In this document: in pieces, positions 1 through 8,642 of the stretch
Layout: every line of letters starts with the position of its first letter
Numbering within the stretch: position 1 is the first letter of the stretch
NCBI RefSeq assembly: GCF_036226605.1
Contig: NZ_CP109000.1
Coordinates: 682,001 to 746,000 of the forward strand
DNA from: Streptomyces sp. NBC_00704
GTDB taxonomy: Bacteria > Actinomycetota > Actinomycetes > Streptomycetales > Streptomycetaceae
Direction of reading: 5' to 3'
Length of the DNA stretch: 64,000 nucleotides
Made by a program: the position numbers and the translations under genes
Notes under the pieces: model-generated
Database searches by the model: none
Told to the model about the DNA's origin: nothing
The model's input: only the letters and a program-made list of their open reading frames with translations

Positions 1-105
1 CAGGACCGCGACGGCGACGCCGGGGCTCCCGCCGGACGCCGTCCGGGCCGCCGCCACCGAGCCGCAGAGCAGGAGCAGTACCGGCAGGATCCAGGCGCGC
101 ATCAT
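1..105 (-). CDS. N-terminus of a secreted or lipoprotein (partial, runs off left edge)
   Basis: Reading leftward from tandem ATG codons at 105 and 102 gives 35 codons with no stop before the window edge. The peptide begins MMRAW and continues with a hydrophobic leucine-rich stretch (ILPVLLLLCGS), as expected of a signal peptide. The cysteine after LLL could be a lipobox, but an ordinary signal peptide with cleavage after VAAA is equally possible. Only the export signal lies in the window, so the function cannot be told. The methyltransferase at 216-842 points in the same direction 110 bp upstream. Confidence 0.5.
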   Translation of the reverse strand, partial: MMRAWILPVLLLLCGSVAAARTASGGSPGVAVAVL

Positions 106-215
106 GACAACGAAGGCTACCCACAGGGCGCATGGCACCTGCGACGACCTCGCTCACCCGGCTTTCGCGGGCAGGGTCGGCAGCCGTCAGGCGGCGTCGA
201 CCGGTCAGGCGGGCG

Positions 216-842
216 TCAGGCGGTCGGGCGGGCGTGGACGCTGACCGCGTAGCCGCCGCCCGGCCGGTAGGGCTCGCCGGACCAGGTGGCGCAGCGCTGA
301 CGCAGGGTCAGCCCGGCCTCGGCGCACCAGTGGTCGAAGTCCGCCAGGGTCACCGTCGGCTCCGGCAGGGGCAGATGAGCGGCGTTCAGTCCCATGCCGG
401 TGACGAGCAGTCCGCCGGGGCGCAGGACGGCGGCGAGTCCGCGCACGACGGCCGGCTCGGTCCCGGGAGCCAGCAGGGGGACGACGTTGCCCGCCGCGAG
501 GACGAGGTCGAACCCGGGGTCGAGGCCGAGGTCGTCCAGGCGGGTCAGGTCGCCGTGCAGCCAGGTCTGTCCGGGGGCTGCGCGCCGGGCGACGGCGAGC
601 ATGGAGTGGTCGAGGTCCACGCCCGTGCAGTGGTGGCCCAGCTCGGCGAGCCGGATCGCCACGCGTCCGGTGCCGCAGCCGGCGTCCAGGACGCGGGCGG
701 CGGGCTCCAGCAACGCGTGGCAGAAGGCGGCCTCGCCGTGGACGTCGTGGCCCGCCTCGGCCAGCCGCGCGAACCGCCGGGCGTACGCCTCTCCGTCCTG
801 TCCGCCGGTCAGTTCGGCCCAGCGGTCGCGTCGGCTGCTCAT
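216..842 (-). CDS. class I SAM-dependent methyltransferase
   Basis: A 208-residue cytosolic Rossmann-fold methyltransferase. Motif I is clear as VLDAGCGTGRVAIRLAELG (about residues 50-68), followed by the acidic ribose-binding residue in GVDLDHSM, and a post-I region FDLVLAAGNVVPLL. The LRPGGLLVTG segment is the usual strand before the C-terminal half. The ATG at 842 is preceded by a GGAAGGTG Shine-Dalgarno. The substrate cannot be read from the sequence; the size and motif pattern resemble the Methyltransf_25/UbiE-like group that acts on small molecules. It stands alone, with about 120 bp to the phosphatase gene upstream. Confidence 0.85.
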   Translation of the reverse strand: MSSRRDRWAELTGGQDGEAYARRFARLAEAGHDVHGEAAFCHALLEPAARVLDAGCGTGRVAIRLAELGHHCTGVDLDHSMLAVARRAAPGQTWLHGDLTRLDDLGLDPGFDLVLAAGNVVPLLAPGTEPAVVRGLAAVLRPGGLLVTGMGLNAAHLPLPEPTVTLADFDHWCAEAGLTLRQRCATWSGEPYRPGGGYAVSVHARPTA

Positions 843-963
843 GGTGTGCGCACCTTCCGGTGGTCAGGTCGGTCGGGTCGGGTCGGGGTGGTTCAGGAGA
901 GGGCGAGGGCGGGGGCGGGGCTGCGGGTCGCGCCCTCACGCATTCTGCCTCCCGCCCCGCCGA

Positions 964-3087
964 CTACAGCGCGCGGATGAGCAGCAGTGCGATGTCGTCG
1001 CTCTGCGGAACCGACGGTCGGGTGTGCTCGACCAGGTGGTCGGCGAGGGCCTCCAGGCTCGCGGTGTCGGCTCGGGACAGGGCGTCGGCCAGGCCGTGGA
1101 CGGCGTCCTCGAGGTCGACTCCCGGCGCTTCGACGAGCCCGTCGGTGTACAGCGCGAGCACGGTGCCGGGGGGCAGGGAGACCTCGGTGGCCGGGTAGTC
1201 GGCCGCGGGGTCGATGCCGAGCAGCAGCCCGGGGGTGAGCGGGAGGACGTCGGTGCGGCCGTCCGGGCGGCGCAGCAGGGGCGGGGGGTGGCCCGCCGTG
1301 GCCAGGCAGGCGTGGTGGCGGGCGGTGTCGAGGGCGACGTAGGTGCAGCTGGTGAAGAGGCCGGGGTCGAGGTCGGTGAGGAGGCGGTTGGTGCGGCCGA
1401 GGACCTCGCCGGGAGGTGCGCCGGCGGTGGCGTGGACGGCGGTGCGGACCTGCCCCATGAGGGTGGCGGCCTGCACGTTGTGGCCCTGTACGTCGCCGAT
1501 GGCCGCGGCGGCGGAGGTGTCGTCGAGGCGGATGAAGTCGTAGAAGTCGCCGCCGATGCCCGTGCCGTGGCCGGCGGGCAGGTAACGGGCCGCCACCTCC
1601 AGGCCCGGGACGTGGGGCAGGGCGTGCGGCAGCAGGCCGGCCTGGAGGTTGCGGGCCAGGTGGTGCTCGGCGTCGTAGAGATGGGCGCGGCTCAGCGCCT
1701 GGGCGATCAGTCCGGCCAGGGCGGTCAGGACGGATCGTTCCTGCGGGGCGAAGGGGTGGGGCCGGTCGTAGGCGAGCACCATGGAGCCGACGGGGCGGCC
1801 GGTGGTGATCAGCGGCAGGAACGCCCAGGAGGCCATGCCGTCCTGGAGGACGGCTGTGGGGTGGGCCCGTTTCAGCTCGGCGAAGTCGGCGAAGAACGAC
1901 GGGATGCCGGTGGTCAGCACGTGGACGGCCGGGGTGTCGGAGGTCACGGGCACGGCGTCGAAGCGCTCCATGAAACCGGTCCCGTACCCGCGGTGGCCGA
2001 CGATGCGCAGCCGCCCGTCCTGCACGGTCATCAGGGCGAGAGCGCGAGCGTCGAACGCGGCGAGGACCTGGTCGGCGACCCGTTCGACGACGTCGGACAC
2101 GCCCACGGCCTCGGTGAGGGCGACCGCCACGTGCGTGAGGGCGTACAGGGCGGTCGCCCGGCCCGGTTCGACGGGCGGCGCCGGGTGGACCAGCCGTGGC
2201 GGATCCGCCGTGTGAGCCGCCTCGGCGGGGACGACGCGCACGCTGATGCCGGTGGCGTCCGGGTACAGGTGGAAGGACAGCCAGTGGTCGGGTGGACGCC
2301 GGGCCGTGAACGACGTGGGCTCACGGCTGAGCGCCGCCGAGCGGTAGCGGTCCTCGGCGACGGGGATGTCCAGCCAGGGCAGCGCCTCCCAGGGGCGGGC
2401 TCCCAGCAGCTCGGGGACGTCGACACCGAGGAGGCCGGCCGCGGCGGTGGTGATGAACGTGATCCGTCCGTCCACGTCGAGGGCGCAGCAGCCGTCGGGA
2501 AGCCGTTCGGCGAAGCCGACCGCGGCCTGCGCCTCCGCGTCCGTCGCGGTGCGGACCGGCCTCGGGGGCAGGAGCCGCGGCTCGGTCCCGGCCCGCACCC
2601 GGTGTCCGCTCTCGGCGGCCTGCCGCAGGATCACGCCCAGCCGGTTGCCGACGTCGTGCACCGCGTCCCGCTCCCGCGGGCTCAGGGCCGCCTGGTGCGA
2701 GGCGGGCCAGTGCACCACGAGGCCGCCCCAGACGACCGGACCCGTGGTGACGGGGGCGGCGGCCAGGGCGAAGGGGTGGGGCAGGACGAGCGCCAGTCTC
2801 GGGTAGGAGCGCGCCCGTTCCTCCTCGCTGCCGATCCACACGAGCCGGCGTTCCCGTACGGCGTCGGCGATCGGGGTCGGCCTGTCGAGGGCCACCCGCG
2901 CCCAGGGGACGGCGATCCGCCAGGACAGCCCGCTGAGCAGCGCCAGCTGAAGCACGGGTTCGTCCGGCGCGAGCAGGTAGACCGCGACCACGCTGGCGCC
3001 GCTCTCGCTCGCGAAGTCGAGCGCGAGCGACTCCATCGCCTCGCGGCCGAAGCCCGCGGCCGGGTCGGCGGACGCGGCGTCGGTCAC
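964..3087 (-). CDS. multi-sensor PP2C-type SpoIIE serine phosphatase (GAF-PAS-GAF-SpoIIE)
   Basis: A 707-residue cytosolic phosphatase of the SpoIIE/RsbU type, which in Streptomyces normally dephosphorylates anti-anti-sigma factors. An N-terminal GAF-like region (about 15-165) is followed by a PAS-like segment (about 195-290), a second GAF (about 310-465) and the SpoIIE phosphatase domain (about 480-707). Metal-binding aspartates are visible in GGDFYDF (about 514), IGDVQGH, YTDGLVEAP (about 649) and the closing SDDIALLL. The start is the GTG at 3087 behind GAAGGTGGGAAG. No HATPase kinase domain is attached, unlike many Streptomyces paralogs. An HATPase-only protein lies at 35841-36377 in this window, but nothing links the two directly. 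Confidence 0.9.
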   Translation of the reverse strand: MTDAASADPAAGFGREAMESLALDFASESGASVVAVYLLAPDEPVLQLALLSGLSWRIAVPWARVALDRPTPIADAVRERRLVWIGSEEERARSYPRLALVLPHPFALAAAPVTTGPVVWGGLVVHWPASHQAALSPRERDAVHDVGNRLGVILRQAAESGHRVRAGTEPRLLPPRPVRTATDAEAQAAVGFAERLPDGCCALDVDGRITFITTAAAGLLGVDVPELLGARPWEALPWLDIPVAEDRYRSAALSREPTSFTARRPPDHWLSFHLYPDATGISVRVVPAEAAHTADPPRLVHPAPPVEPGRATALYALTHVAVALTEAVGVSDVVERVADQVLAAFDARALALMTVQDGRLRIVGHRGYGTGFMERFDAVPVTSDTPAVHVLTTGIPSFFADFAELKRAHPTAVLQDGMASWAFLPLITTGRPVGSMVLAYDRPHPFAPQERSVLTALAGLIAQALSRAHLYDAEHHLARNLQAGLLPHALPHVPGLEVAARYLPAGHGTGIGGDFYDFIRLDDTSAAAAIGDVQGHNVQAATLMGQVRTAVHATAGAPPGEVLGRTNRLLTDLDPGLFTSCTYVALDTARHHACLATAGHPPPLLRRPDGRTDVLPLTPGLLLGIDPAADYPATEVSLPPGTVLALYTDGLVEAPGVDLEDAVHGLADALSRADTASLEALADHLVEHTRPSVPQSDDIALLLIRAL

Positions 3088-3115
3088 CTTCCCACCTTCT
3101 CACCTTCCTCCGCGC

Positions 3116-3151
3116 ACGGTGCCGACGGCGTTCCCCCGCCGTCGGCACCGT
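3116..3151 (-). terminator. GC-rich hairpin terminator downstream of hemerythrin gene
   Basis: A perfect 15-bp inverted repeat (ACGGTGCCGACGGCG with its complement) around a 6-nt loop TTCCCC. It sits 87 bp beyond the stop of the hemerythrin gene (3239-3802) and just upstream of the phosphatase start. There is no T-run, as is normal for Streptomyces terminators. Confidence 0.7.
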
Positions 3152-3238
3152 CGACACCATCGGCGCCGTCAGCCGTCAGCCGTCGGCCCGGTGGACCTCC
3201 GCGTTCCGGCGGATGGCCGCGCTGCCGTTCGGGGCAGG

Positions 3239-3802
3239 TCAGTCCTGCTTTCCGCGCCCGGTGAGCATGTCGCGCAGCCGGTCGACCATGCCGGCGCCGG
3301 GGGCGAGGATCTTGTTCGCGGGCGGGGTGTCCGGTGCGGCCGGGTGCGGGCGCGTGGGAGCGTGCCGCTTGGCCGAGCGCACTTTCTCGCCGAGCTCCTC
3401 CAGCGCGTCGGCGGAGCAGACGTCGGCCAGCATCGGGAAGAGCCTGTTCTCCTCGTCGGCGACATGGGCCGTGACGGAGTTCTTCAGCCGCAGGATCAGC
3501 GTGTCGAAGCTGCCGTCCCCGGGCTCGCAGCCTTCGAGTTCCTTGAGCATGTTCTCGACCTCGGCGTGGTCGGCCAGCTCCTTGTCGGCGAGGTCGTCGC
3601 CCCCGTCGACGTACCGGCGCACCGTCGGGTACAGGTGCTCCTCCTCCGCCACCGAGTGGCGGATCAGCTCCATGGTGAGCCGGTCCGCCAGTTCGCGCCG
3701 CCGCGGGTCGGTCCCGGGCAGTGCTTCGATCTGCGCGAAGAGCTCGTCCACCTCCCTGTGGTCCGTGGTCAGTTCCTGGATGACGTTGCCGCCGTGTCCC
3801 AT
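3239..3802 (-). CDS. hemerythrin HHE domain protein
   Basis: A 187-residue protein with an all-helical hemerythrin-like fold that probably binds a di-iron centre; such proteins sense or bind O2 or NO or protect iron. Candidate iron ligands are spread in the family order: the histidine of TTDHREVDELF, the H/E pair in HSVAEEEHLYP, DHAEVENML, and the final HVADEENRLFP. An upstream in-frame extension to 3928 exists, but the ATG at 3802 has an ideal AAGGAG site 9 nt before it, and the extension is arginine-rich non-coding-like sequence. The C-terminus is basic and contains an unusual proline-rich tail. It appears monocistronic, with a hairpin downstream. Confidence 0.88.
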   Translation of the reverse strand: MGHGGNVIQELTTDHREVDELFAQIEALPGTDPRRRELADRLTMELIRHSVAEEEHLYPTVRRYVDGGDDLADKELADHAEVENMLKELEGCEPGDGSFDTLILRLKNSVTAHVADEENRLFPMLADVCSADALEELGEKVRSAKRHAPTRPHPAAPDTPPANKILAPGAGMVDRLRDMLTGRGKQD

Positions 3803-3977
3803 GCGTTCTCCACTCCTTGACGCTCCGAGGCCGCCGGGCGACGGGCCTCGTCCGGCCCTTCGCCGACTCGGCCGCCCAGCACCGATACCTGCCACGTGGG
3901 CGCGGGCGGCCTCACGCCGGTCCGACACTTCACTCCGGTGGCGGACGGGTCGCGGCCGGCTGCGGAGGCGTCCGGCG

Positions 3978-4616
3978 TCACACGACGTCCGCGGCCGTGG
4001 GTGTCACCGGGTCCGCCTCCACCGCCATCTCGCCGGCCGCCGCCGTCAGCGCTCTCAGGGCGGGCACGAGCGCGGCGCGCTCCTCGGCGGGCAGCCGTTC
4101 GACGAGGGTGCGTATCTCGGCTCTGCGCCGGGCCAGCACCGTGGTCACCAGGTCGCCCCCGGCGCCCGTGAGGCTCAGCAGGACCTCGCGCCGGTTGGCG
4201 GGGTTGGCCCTGCGGTCGACCAGGCCGACCGCCGTGAGCCGCTCGGCCATGCGCAGGGCGGTGGACGGGTTGACGCCGAGGGTCGCGGCCAGCGCGGTGA
4301 GCCTGACCGGTCCGCAGGTGTCGAGGACGACCAGCGCCCGCAGTTGCGCAAGCGTGAGCGTCTCGGCGGCACTGGCGAGCGCACGGGCGGAGATGGCCAC
4401 GAACAGACGGGAGGCGTCCATCACCACGGCGCTCAGCTCCTCGGCCGCGCGGTCGAGTTCGTGCTGATCCGGACCGGCCGCGCGGGACGACGGACTGTCG
4501 CCGTCCGCCGGCCCGCGCACCGTCCCGGCTTCCGGATCGCGGCCCGTTCCGGGTTCCGGGTCGGGGCCGGGTTCCCGCTCGGGGCCGGGGCGGGGTTGCG
4601 TCTCGTGTCTCGTCAT
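3978..4616 (-). CDS. MarR-family transcriptional regulator with disordered N-terminal extension
   Basis: A 212-residue DNA-binding protein. The first 60 or so residues are Pro/Gly/Glu-rich repeats (GPEREPGPDPEPGTG) and probably disordered. The winged-helix core follows: TLAQLRALVVLD, the recognition helix region ATLGVNPSTALRMAERL, and the wing RRANPANRREVLLSLT. It is the last gene of a minus-strand series, 52 bp after the SDR gene, so it may be co-transcribed and may control the upstream operon. The ligand is unknown. A shorter start within the extension is possible, since the extension is low-complexity. Confidence 0.82.
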   Translation of the reverse strand: MTRHETQPRPGPEREPGPDPEPGTGRDPEAGTVRGPADGDSPSSRAAGPDQHELDRAAEELSAVVMDASRLFVAISARALASAAETLTLAQLRALVVLDTCGPVRLTALAATLGVNPSTALRMAERLTAVGLVDRRANPANRREVLLSLTGAGGDLVTTVLARRRAEIRTLVERLPAEERAALVPALRALTAAAGEMAVEADPVTPTAADVV

Positions 4617-4668
4617 GCCGGCTCCTGATCGCGGTCCTGGTCGGCTTCCGGTCCGGGGGCGGAGAGGA

Positions 4669-5679
4669 TCACGAGGTGTGGCCGCGCCTGACGGACAGGG
4701 ACCGCGCCGCGACGGCGACTCCGGCCGCGAGGACCGAGGCGACGGCAGCGGGGTGACGGGACAGGGCCGTCTCGAAGGAGCGGCTGTGCGCCTTCCCGTC
4801 GAAGACGCCGTGTGCGCCGTGGTCGTCGCCCTCCTGCCGGTCGACGGGTTCGAAGAGGTTGCTCTCGCCGGTCGGCGGCCGGGTCGGGCTCTGCTGGGAG
4901 CCGAAGCCGGTGCGGGCCAGATAGCGGTCGAGCGCCGCGGGGGCGAGCCGGTTGGCCAGGATCGTCGCCAGGGTCGTCGCGCCGACGTAGTACTGCTTGC
5001 GGCGCGGGTGGTCGGCGGCGTGCAGCACGCCCCGTGCGGCCACCTCCGGCTGGTAGATGGGGGGCACCGGCTGCGGGTGCCGGGGCAGGCGGGTGCGCAC
5101 CCAGGAGAACTGCGGCGTGTTGACGGCGGGCATCTGCGCGACCGTGACGTGCACCTTGCTCCCGCGGTGCAGCAGTTCGGTGCGCAGCGACGAGGTGAAG
5201 CCGTTGATGGCGTGCTTGGCCCCGCAGTACGCCGACTGCAACGGGATGGCCCGTTCCCCGAGCGTGGAGCCCACCTGCACCACGGTTCCGCGGTCGCGGG
5301 GCAGCATGCGCTTCAGCGCGCTGCGGGTGCCGTTGACGAAGCCGAGGTAGGTCACCTGGGTGACCCGGTCGTACTCCTCGGCGGTGATCTCGTCGAACGG
5401 GGCGAAGACGCTGGTGAACGCGCAGTTGATCCAGACGTCGATGGGCCCGAAGGCCTCCTCGGCGGCGTCGGCGGCCGCCTCGACCTGGCGGGCGTCGGCC
5501 GTGTCGGCGATCTGGACGAGTGCGCGGCCGCCGAGGGACTCGATCTCCTTCGCGGCCGCCTCCAGTCCGGCCCTGCCGCGGGCGATCAGCACGACGTCGG
5601 CGCCGCGCTCGCCGTACAGGCGGGCGGTGGCGCGGCCGATGCCTGCGCTGGCTCCGGTGATGACGACGGTCTCGGACAT
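4669..5679 (-). CDS. short-chain dehydrogenase/reductase with C-terminal extension
   Basis: A 336-residue NAD(P)-dependent oxidoreductase. The nucleotide-binding motif TGASAGIGRAT is at residues 8-18 and the catalytic Ser-Tyr-Lys triad appears as GSTLGER then YCGAK. The usual NNAG motif is replaced by INCAF, a departure seen in some long SDRs. About 100 residues follow the core, ending in a hydrophobic stretch (AAVASVLAAGVAVAA) that could be a membrane anchor. The ATG at 5679 follows GGAGCTGACCCC, and the GH15 gene ends only 4 bp upstream, which supports one transcript. The substrate is not deducible. Confidence 0.87.
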   Translation of the reverse strand: MSETVVITGASAGIGRATARLYGERGADVVLIARGRAGLEAAAKEIESLGGRALVQIADTADARQVEAAADAAEEAFGPIDVWINCAFTSVFAPFDEITAEEYDRVTQVTYLGFVNGTRSALKRMLPRDRGTVVQVGSTLGERAIPLQSAYCGAKHAINGFTSSLRTELLHRGSKVHVTVAQMPAVNTPQFSWVRTRLPRHPQPVPPIYQPEVAARGVLHAADHPRRKQYYVGATTLATILANRLAPAALDRYLARTGFGSQQSPTRPPTGESNLFEPVDRQEGDDHGAHGVFDGKAHSRSFETALSRHPAAVASVLAAGVAVAARSLSVRRGHTS

Positions 5680-5683
5680 GGGG

Positions 5684-7483
5684 TCAGCTCCTTTGCGGGC
5701 GGCGGGCGCCGCGGGGGTCGGGGTCCTGGGCGAGGCGGACGGCGGTCTCCAGCAGCAGGGCGTGCACGAAAGCCTGCGGGAGGTTTCCGCGCAGCTGGCG
5801 CTGCGCGATGTCGATCTCCTCGGTGTAGAGACCGGATGCCCCGCAGGCGCCGCGGTTGCGTTCGAACCAGCGGAAGGCCTCGGTCGTCCGGCCCTGCCGG
5901 TGTTCGGCCAGCGCCATGACGAAGCCGCAGAGCAGGAAGGCGCCCTCGGCCTCCTCCAGCGGGCGGTCGTCGTGGCGGAAGCGGTAGACGAAGTGGTCGC
6001 GGGTCAGTCGGTCGCGGCAGGCGGCGAGGGTGGCCCGGGTGCGCGGGTCGTCGGGGGGCAGGGCGCCGCGCACGGCGGGCAGCAGCAGGGCGGCGTCGAC
6101 GGACGGGTCGTCGGGGGCGCGCTGCCAGTGGCCGTCGGGGTGGACGCAGTCGGCCGCGATCTCGGCGAGCACGGTGTCGGCGAGGCGGGTGCAGGGGCCG
6201 GCGAGGGGGTGGCGGGGCGCGGCGTCGGCCAGGGCGCGCAGCCCGGCGACGCAGGCGAGGCGGCTGTGGGTCCACCGCCTGGGGTCCAACTCCCAGATCC
6301 CCGCGTCCGGTTGGTGCCGTCGTTCGGCTATGGCCCGTACCGCGAGGTCGGCGGCCTTCCAGCCGTCGCCGTCGAGTCGGCCCGCGCGCTGGGCGGCGGC
6401 GAACAGCAGCAGCGCCTCGCCGAAGCAGTCGAGCTGGAACTGCTGGGAGACGTGGTTGCCGACGCGGCTGAAGCCGCCGGGGTAGCCGGGCAGGTCGAGG
6501 TCGCGCTGGCGCGGTACCGGGTCGCCGTGCACGGTGTAGGCGGGGGCCAGGCGCGGGCCGTCGGCGAGGAGCCGCTCGCTGACGAAGCGGACGGCCGCGT
6601 CGAGCAGGTCGGGCGCCCCGGCGGCGGCCGCGGCCTGTCCGGCGTAGCTCTGGTCGCGGATCCACACGTACCGGTAGTCGTAGTTGCGGCCGGTCTCGGC
6701 GCGTTCGGGGAGGCTGGTGGTGGCCGCCGCGACCATTCCTCCGCCGCGGCCGGTGACTCCGCGCAGGACGGCGTAGGCGTGCCGGGCGTCCCCGGCGGCG
6801 ACGGTGTGCGCCAGCGGTGGCACGGCCTCGCGCCAGGCCCGTTCGGTGGCGGCCCATGCCCGGTCGGCCACCGGGAGCCGGTGCGGCAGTGCGGTGGTGG
6901 AGCACTCCAGGACCAGGTCGTGTGCGGCGCCGGCGTCGAGGTGGAGGTCCGCGGTCAGGCCCTGCGGACGGGCGGCGGCGCCGGGGGCGCCCTGCCAGCG
7001 CAGGCGGGTGCGGCCGGTGTCGATGTGCCACACGCCGTCGTCGTCGCGGCGCGGCGGGCCGGCCGGTGCCCGTCCGTAGTCGTCGTGCGGGTCCAGGACG
7101 ACGCGGATGTCGGCCGGGCCGTCGACGGCGATCAGCCGGCGCAGCAGGACCAGCCGGTCCGGCTCGCCGGGGAAGGCGAGGGCCTCGCGGCATTCGACGA
7201 CGCCTTCGGCGGTGACCCAGCGGCTGCGCCGGATCAGCGTGCCCTCCTCGTAGTAGCCGCCGGGGACGTACCGTCCGTGCGGGGTGACGCTGTAGGCGCC
7301 GCGGCCGCCGATGAGGGCGGCGAAGACGGCGTCGTCGTGCCAGGTGGGCGCGCACAGCCAGTCGACGGCGCCGTCGGGGCCGATGAGGGCTCCGCGTTCG
7401 CCGTCGGCCAGCAGGGCGTAGTCGTGCAGTGCGTGAGCGGGGTGCGACGTGCTGTGGGTGGGGGGATGCCACGTGGTGCTCAT
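5684..7483 (-). CDS. glycoside hydrolase family 15 (glucoamylase/trehalase-like)
   Basis: A 599-residue (alpha/alpha)6-barrel enzyme without a signal peptide, so probably cytosolic. It has the family's N-terminal beta-domain (IGPDGAVDWLCAPT), then the RNYDYRYVWIRDQSY signature, the general-acid region GIWELDPRRWTHSRL (glutamate near residue 396), and the general-base region LYTEEID (near 556). Actinobacterial members of this group include intracellular trehalases and alpha-glucosidases; the real substrate is not shown by sequence. The ATG follows AGGAGGAAACA. It lies between an enolase-superfamily gene 49 bp upstream and an SDR gene 4 bp downstream, all co-directional. Confidence 0.9.
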   Translation of the reverse strand: MSTTWHPPTHSTSHPAHALHDYALLADGERGALIGPDGAVDWLCAPTWHDDAVFAALIGGRGAYSVTPHGRYVPGGYYEEGTLIRRSRWVTAEGVVECREALAFPGEPDRLVLLRRLIAVDGPADIRVVLDPHDDYGRAPAGPPRRDDDGVWHIDTGRTRLRWQGAPGAAARPQGLTADLHLDAGAAHDLVLECSTTALPHRLPVADRAWAATERAWREAVPPLAHTVAAGDARHAYAVLRGVTGRGGGMVAAATTSLPERAETGRNYDYRYVWIRDQSYAGQAAAAAGAPDLLDAAVRFVSERLLADGPRLAPAYTVHGDPVPRQRDLDLPGYPGGFSRVGNHVSQQFQLDCFGEALLLFAAAQRAGRLDGDGWKAADLAVRAIAERRHQPDAGIWELDPRRWTHSRLACVAGLRALADAAPRHPLAGPCTRLADTVLAEIAADCVHPDGHWQRAPDDPSVDAALLLPAVRGALPPDDPRTRATLAACRDRLTRDHFVYRFRHDDRPLEEAEGAFLLCGFVMALAEHRQGRTTEAFRWFERNRGACGASGLYTEEIDIAQRQLRGNLPQAFVHALLLETAVRLAQDPDPRGARRPQRS

Positions 7484-7532
7484 GGGCGGTGTTTCCTCCT
7501 GCTCGGTGCCCGGGCGGTCCGGTCCCGGCCTC

Positions 7533-8642
7533 TCAGCCCACCCGGTAGGGGCGGGCCCGCTCGGCGGCGAGTGCGAGGCCGAGGCCGGGTCTGCCGTCGG
7601 CGCCCGGGGCGAGGGCTCCGCCGTCCGGGGCGAGCACGCCGTCGAAGAGGAGCCGCTCGATGCGGACGTGGTCGTGGAACCACTCCAGGTGCCGCAGGTT
7701 GGGCACGGCGGCCGCGGCGTGCGCGTGGGCGTGCGGGGCGCAGTGCCCGGAGATCTCCAGGCCGTGGGCCTGGGCGAGTGCGGCGGCCCGCAGCCAGACG
7801 GTGATTCCGCCGCAGCGCGTGACGTCGGCCTGGAGGCAGTCGACGGCGTCCGCGGCGATCAGGTGGGCGAAGTAGGGCAGGGTGTAGCCGTACTCGCCGG
7901 CCGCCACGTCGAGGGTCGTACGGCGGCGGACGGCGGCGAGGGCGGTCAGGTCGTCCGAGGACACGGGCTCCTCGAACCACGTCACGTCGTCGTCGGCGAG
8001 CGCCTCGGCCATGCGCACGGCCTGTTTGGCCGTGTAGCCGCCGTTGGCGTCGACGTAGAGGGCCGCGGTGTCGCCGATGGCGGCGCGTGCCCGGGCGACA
8101 CGGTGCCGGTCGCGTGCCTCCTCGCGCCCCCACGACTGCGCGATCTTGATCTTGACGCGGGGGATGCCGTCCTCCTCGACCCAGCCGCGCAGTTGCCGTT
8201 CCTGGCGGTCGTCGTCGTAGGTGGTGAAGCCGCCGCTTCCGTAGACGGGCACGTCGTCGCGGGCCGCGCCCAGCAGGCGGACGAGGGGCAGTCCGAGCAG
8301 GCGGGCCTTGAGGTCCCACAGGGCGATGTCGACCGCCGCGATCGCCTGGGCGGCGACGCCGGGCAGTCCGGCGTTGCGCACCGCGCGCCGCAGGGCCTCG
8401 TTCAGGCGCGGCACGTCCAGGACCGGGCGGCCGGTGATCACGTCGGCGAGCAGGTCGTCGACGAGGCGGGCGGTGGCGGCGGGCGCGTAGGTGTAGCCGA
8501 GGCCGGTGGCGTCCCCGCAGCGGACGGTGGCCAGGACGAGCGTGGTGCTGTCCCAGGCGAGGGTGCCGTCCGCTTCGGGCGCGTCGGTGGGCACGGTGTA
8601 GACGGCCGTGTCCACGCCGGTCACGACGGGGGTGTCGCTCAT
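7533..8642 (-). CDS. enolase-superfamily enzyme (mandelate racemase/muconate lactonizing type)
   Basis: A 369-residue two-domain enzyme that would abstract a proton alpha to a carboxylate. Visible active-site elements are the K-x-K strand RVKIKIAQSWG (about 162), metal ligands in YVDANGGY (about 196), WFEEPVSS (about 222) and AAGEYGY (about 247), and a His-rich end loop SGHCAPHAHAH (about 303). These fit a sugar-acid dehydratase or racemase rather than enolase itself. The reading frame stays open far upstream, but the ATG at 8642 overlaps the stop of the TPP gene (ATGA), which fixes the start and implies translational coupling. Confidence 0.85.
   Translation of the reverse strand: MSDTPVVTGVDTAVYTVPTDAPEADGTLAWDSTTLVLATVRCGDATGLGYTYAPAATARLVDDLLADVITGRPVLDVPRLNEALRRAVRNAGLPGVAAQAIAAVDIALWDLKARLLGLPLVRLLGAARDDVPVYGSGGFTTYDDDRQERQLRGWVEEDGIPRVKIKIAQSWGREEARDRHRVARARAAIGDTAALYVDANGGYTAKQAVRMAEALADDDVTWFEEPVSSDDLTALAAVRRRTTLDVAAGEYGYTLPYFAHLIAADAVDCLQADVTRCGGITVWLRAAALAQAHGLEISGHCAPHAHAHAAAAVPNLRHLEWFHDHVRIERLLFDGVLAPDGGALAPGADGRPGLGLALAAERARPYRVG

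Noticed and set aside
132..980. Long plus-strand open frame over the methyltransferase gene
   Set aside because: It runs antisense to a gene with clear methyltransferase motifs, and its translation is Gly/Ala/Arg/Val-biased without motifs; a GC-bias shadow.
394..3264. 956-codon plus-strand open frame opposite the phosphatase gene
   Set aside because: The minus frame has SpoIIE metal motifs; the plus frame has only composition-driven residues.
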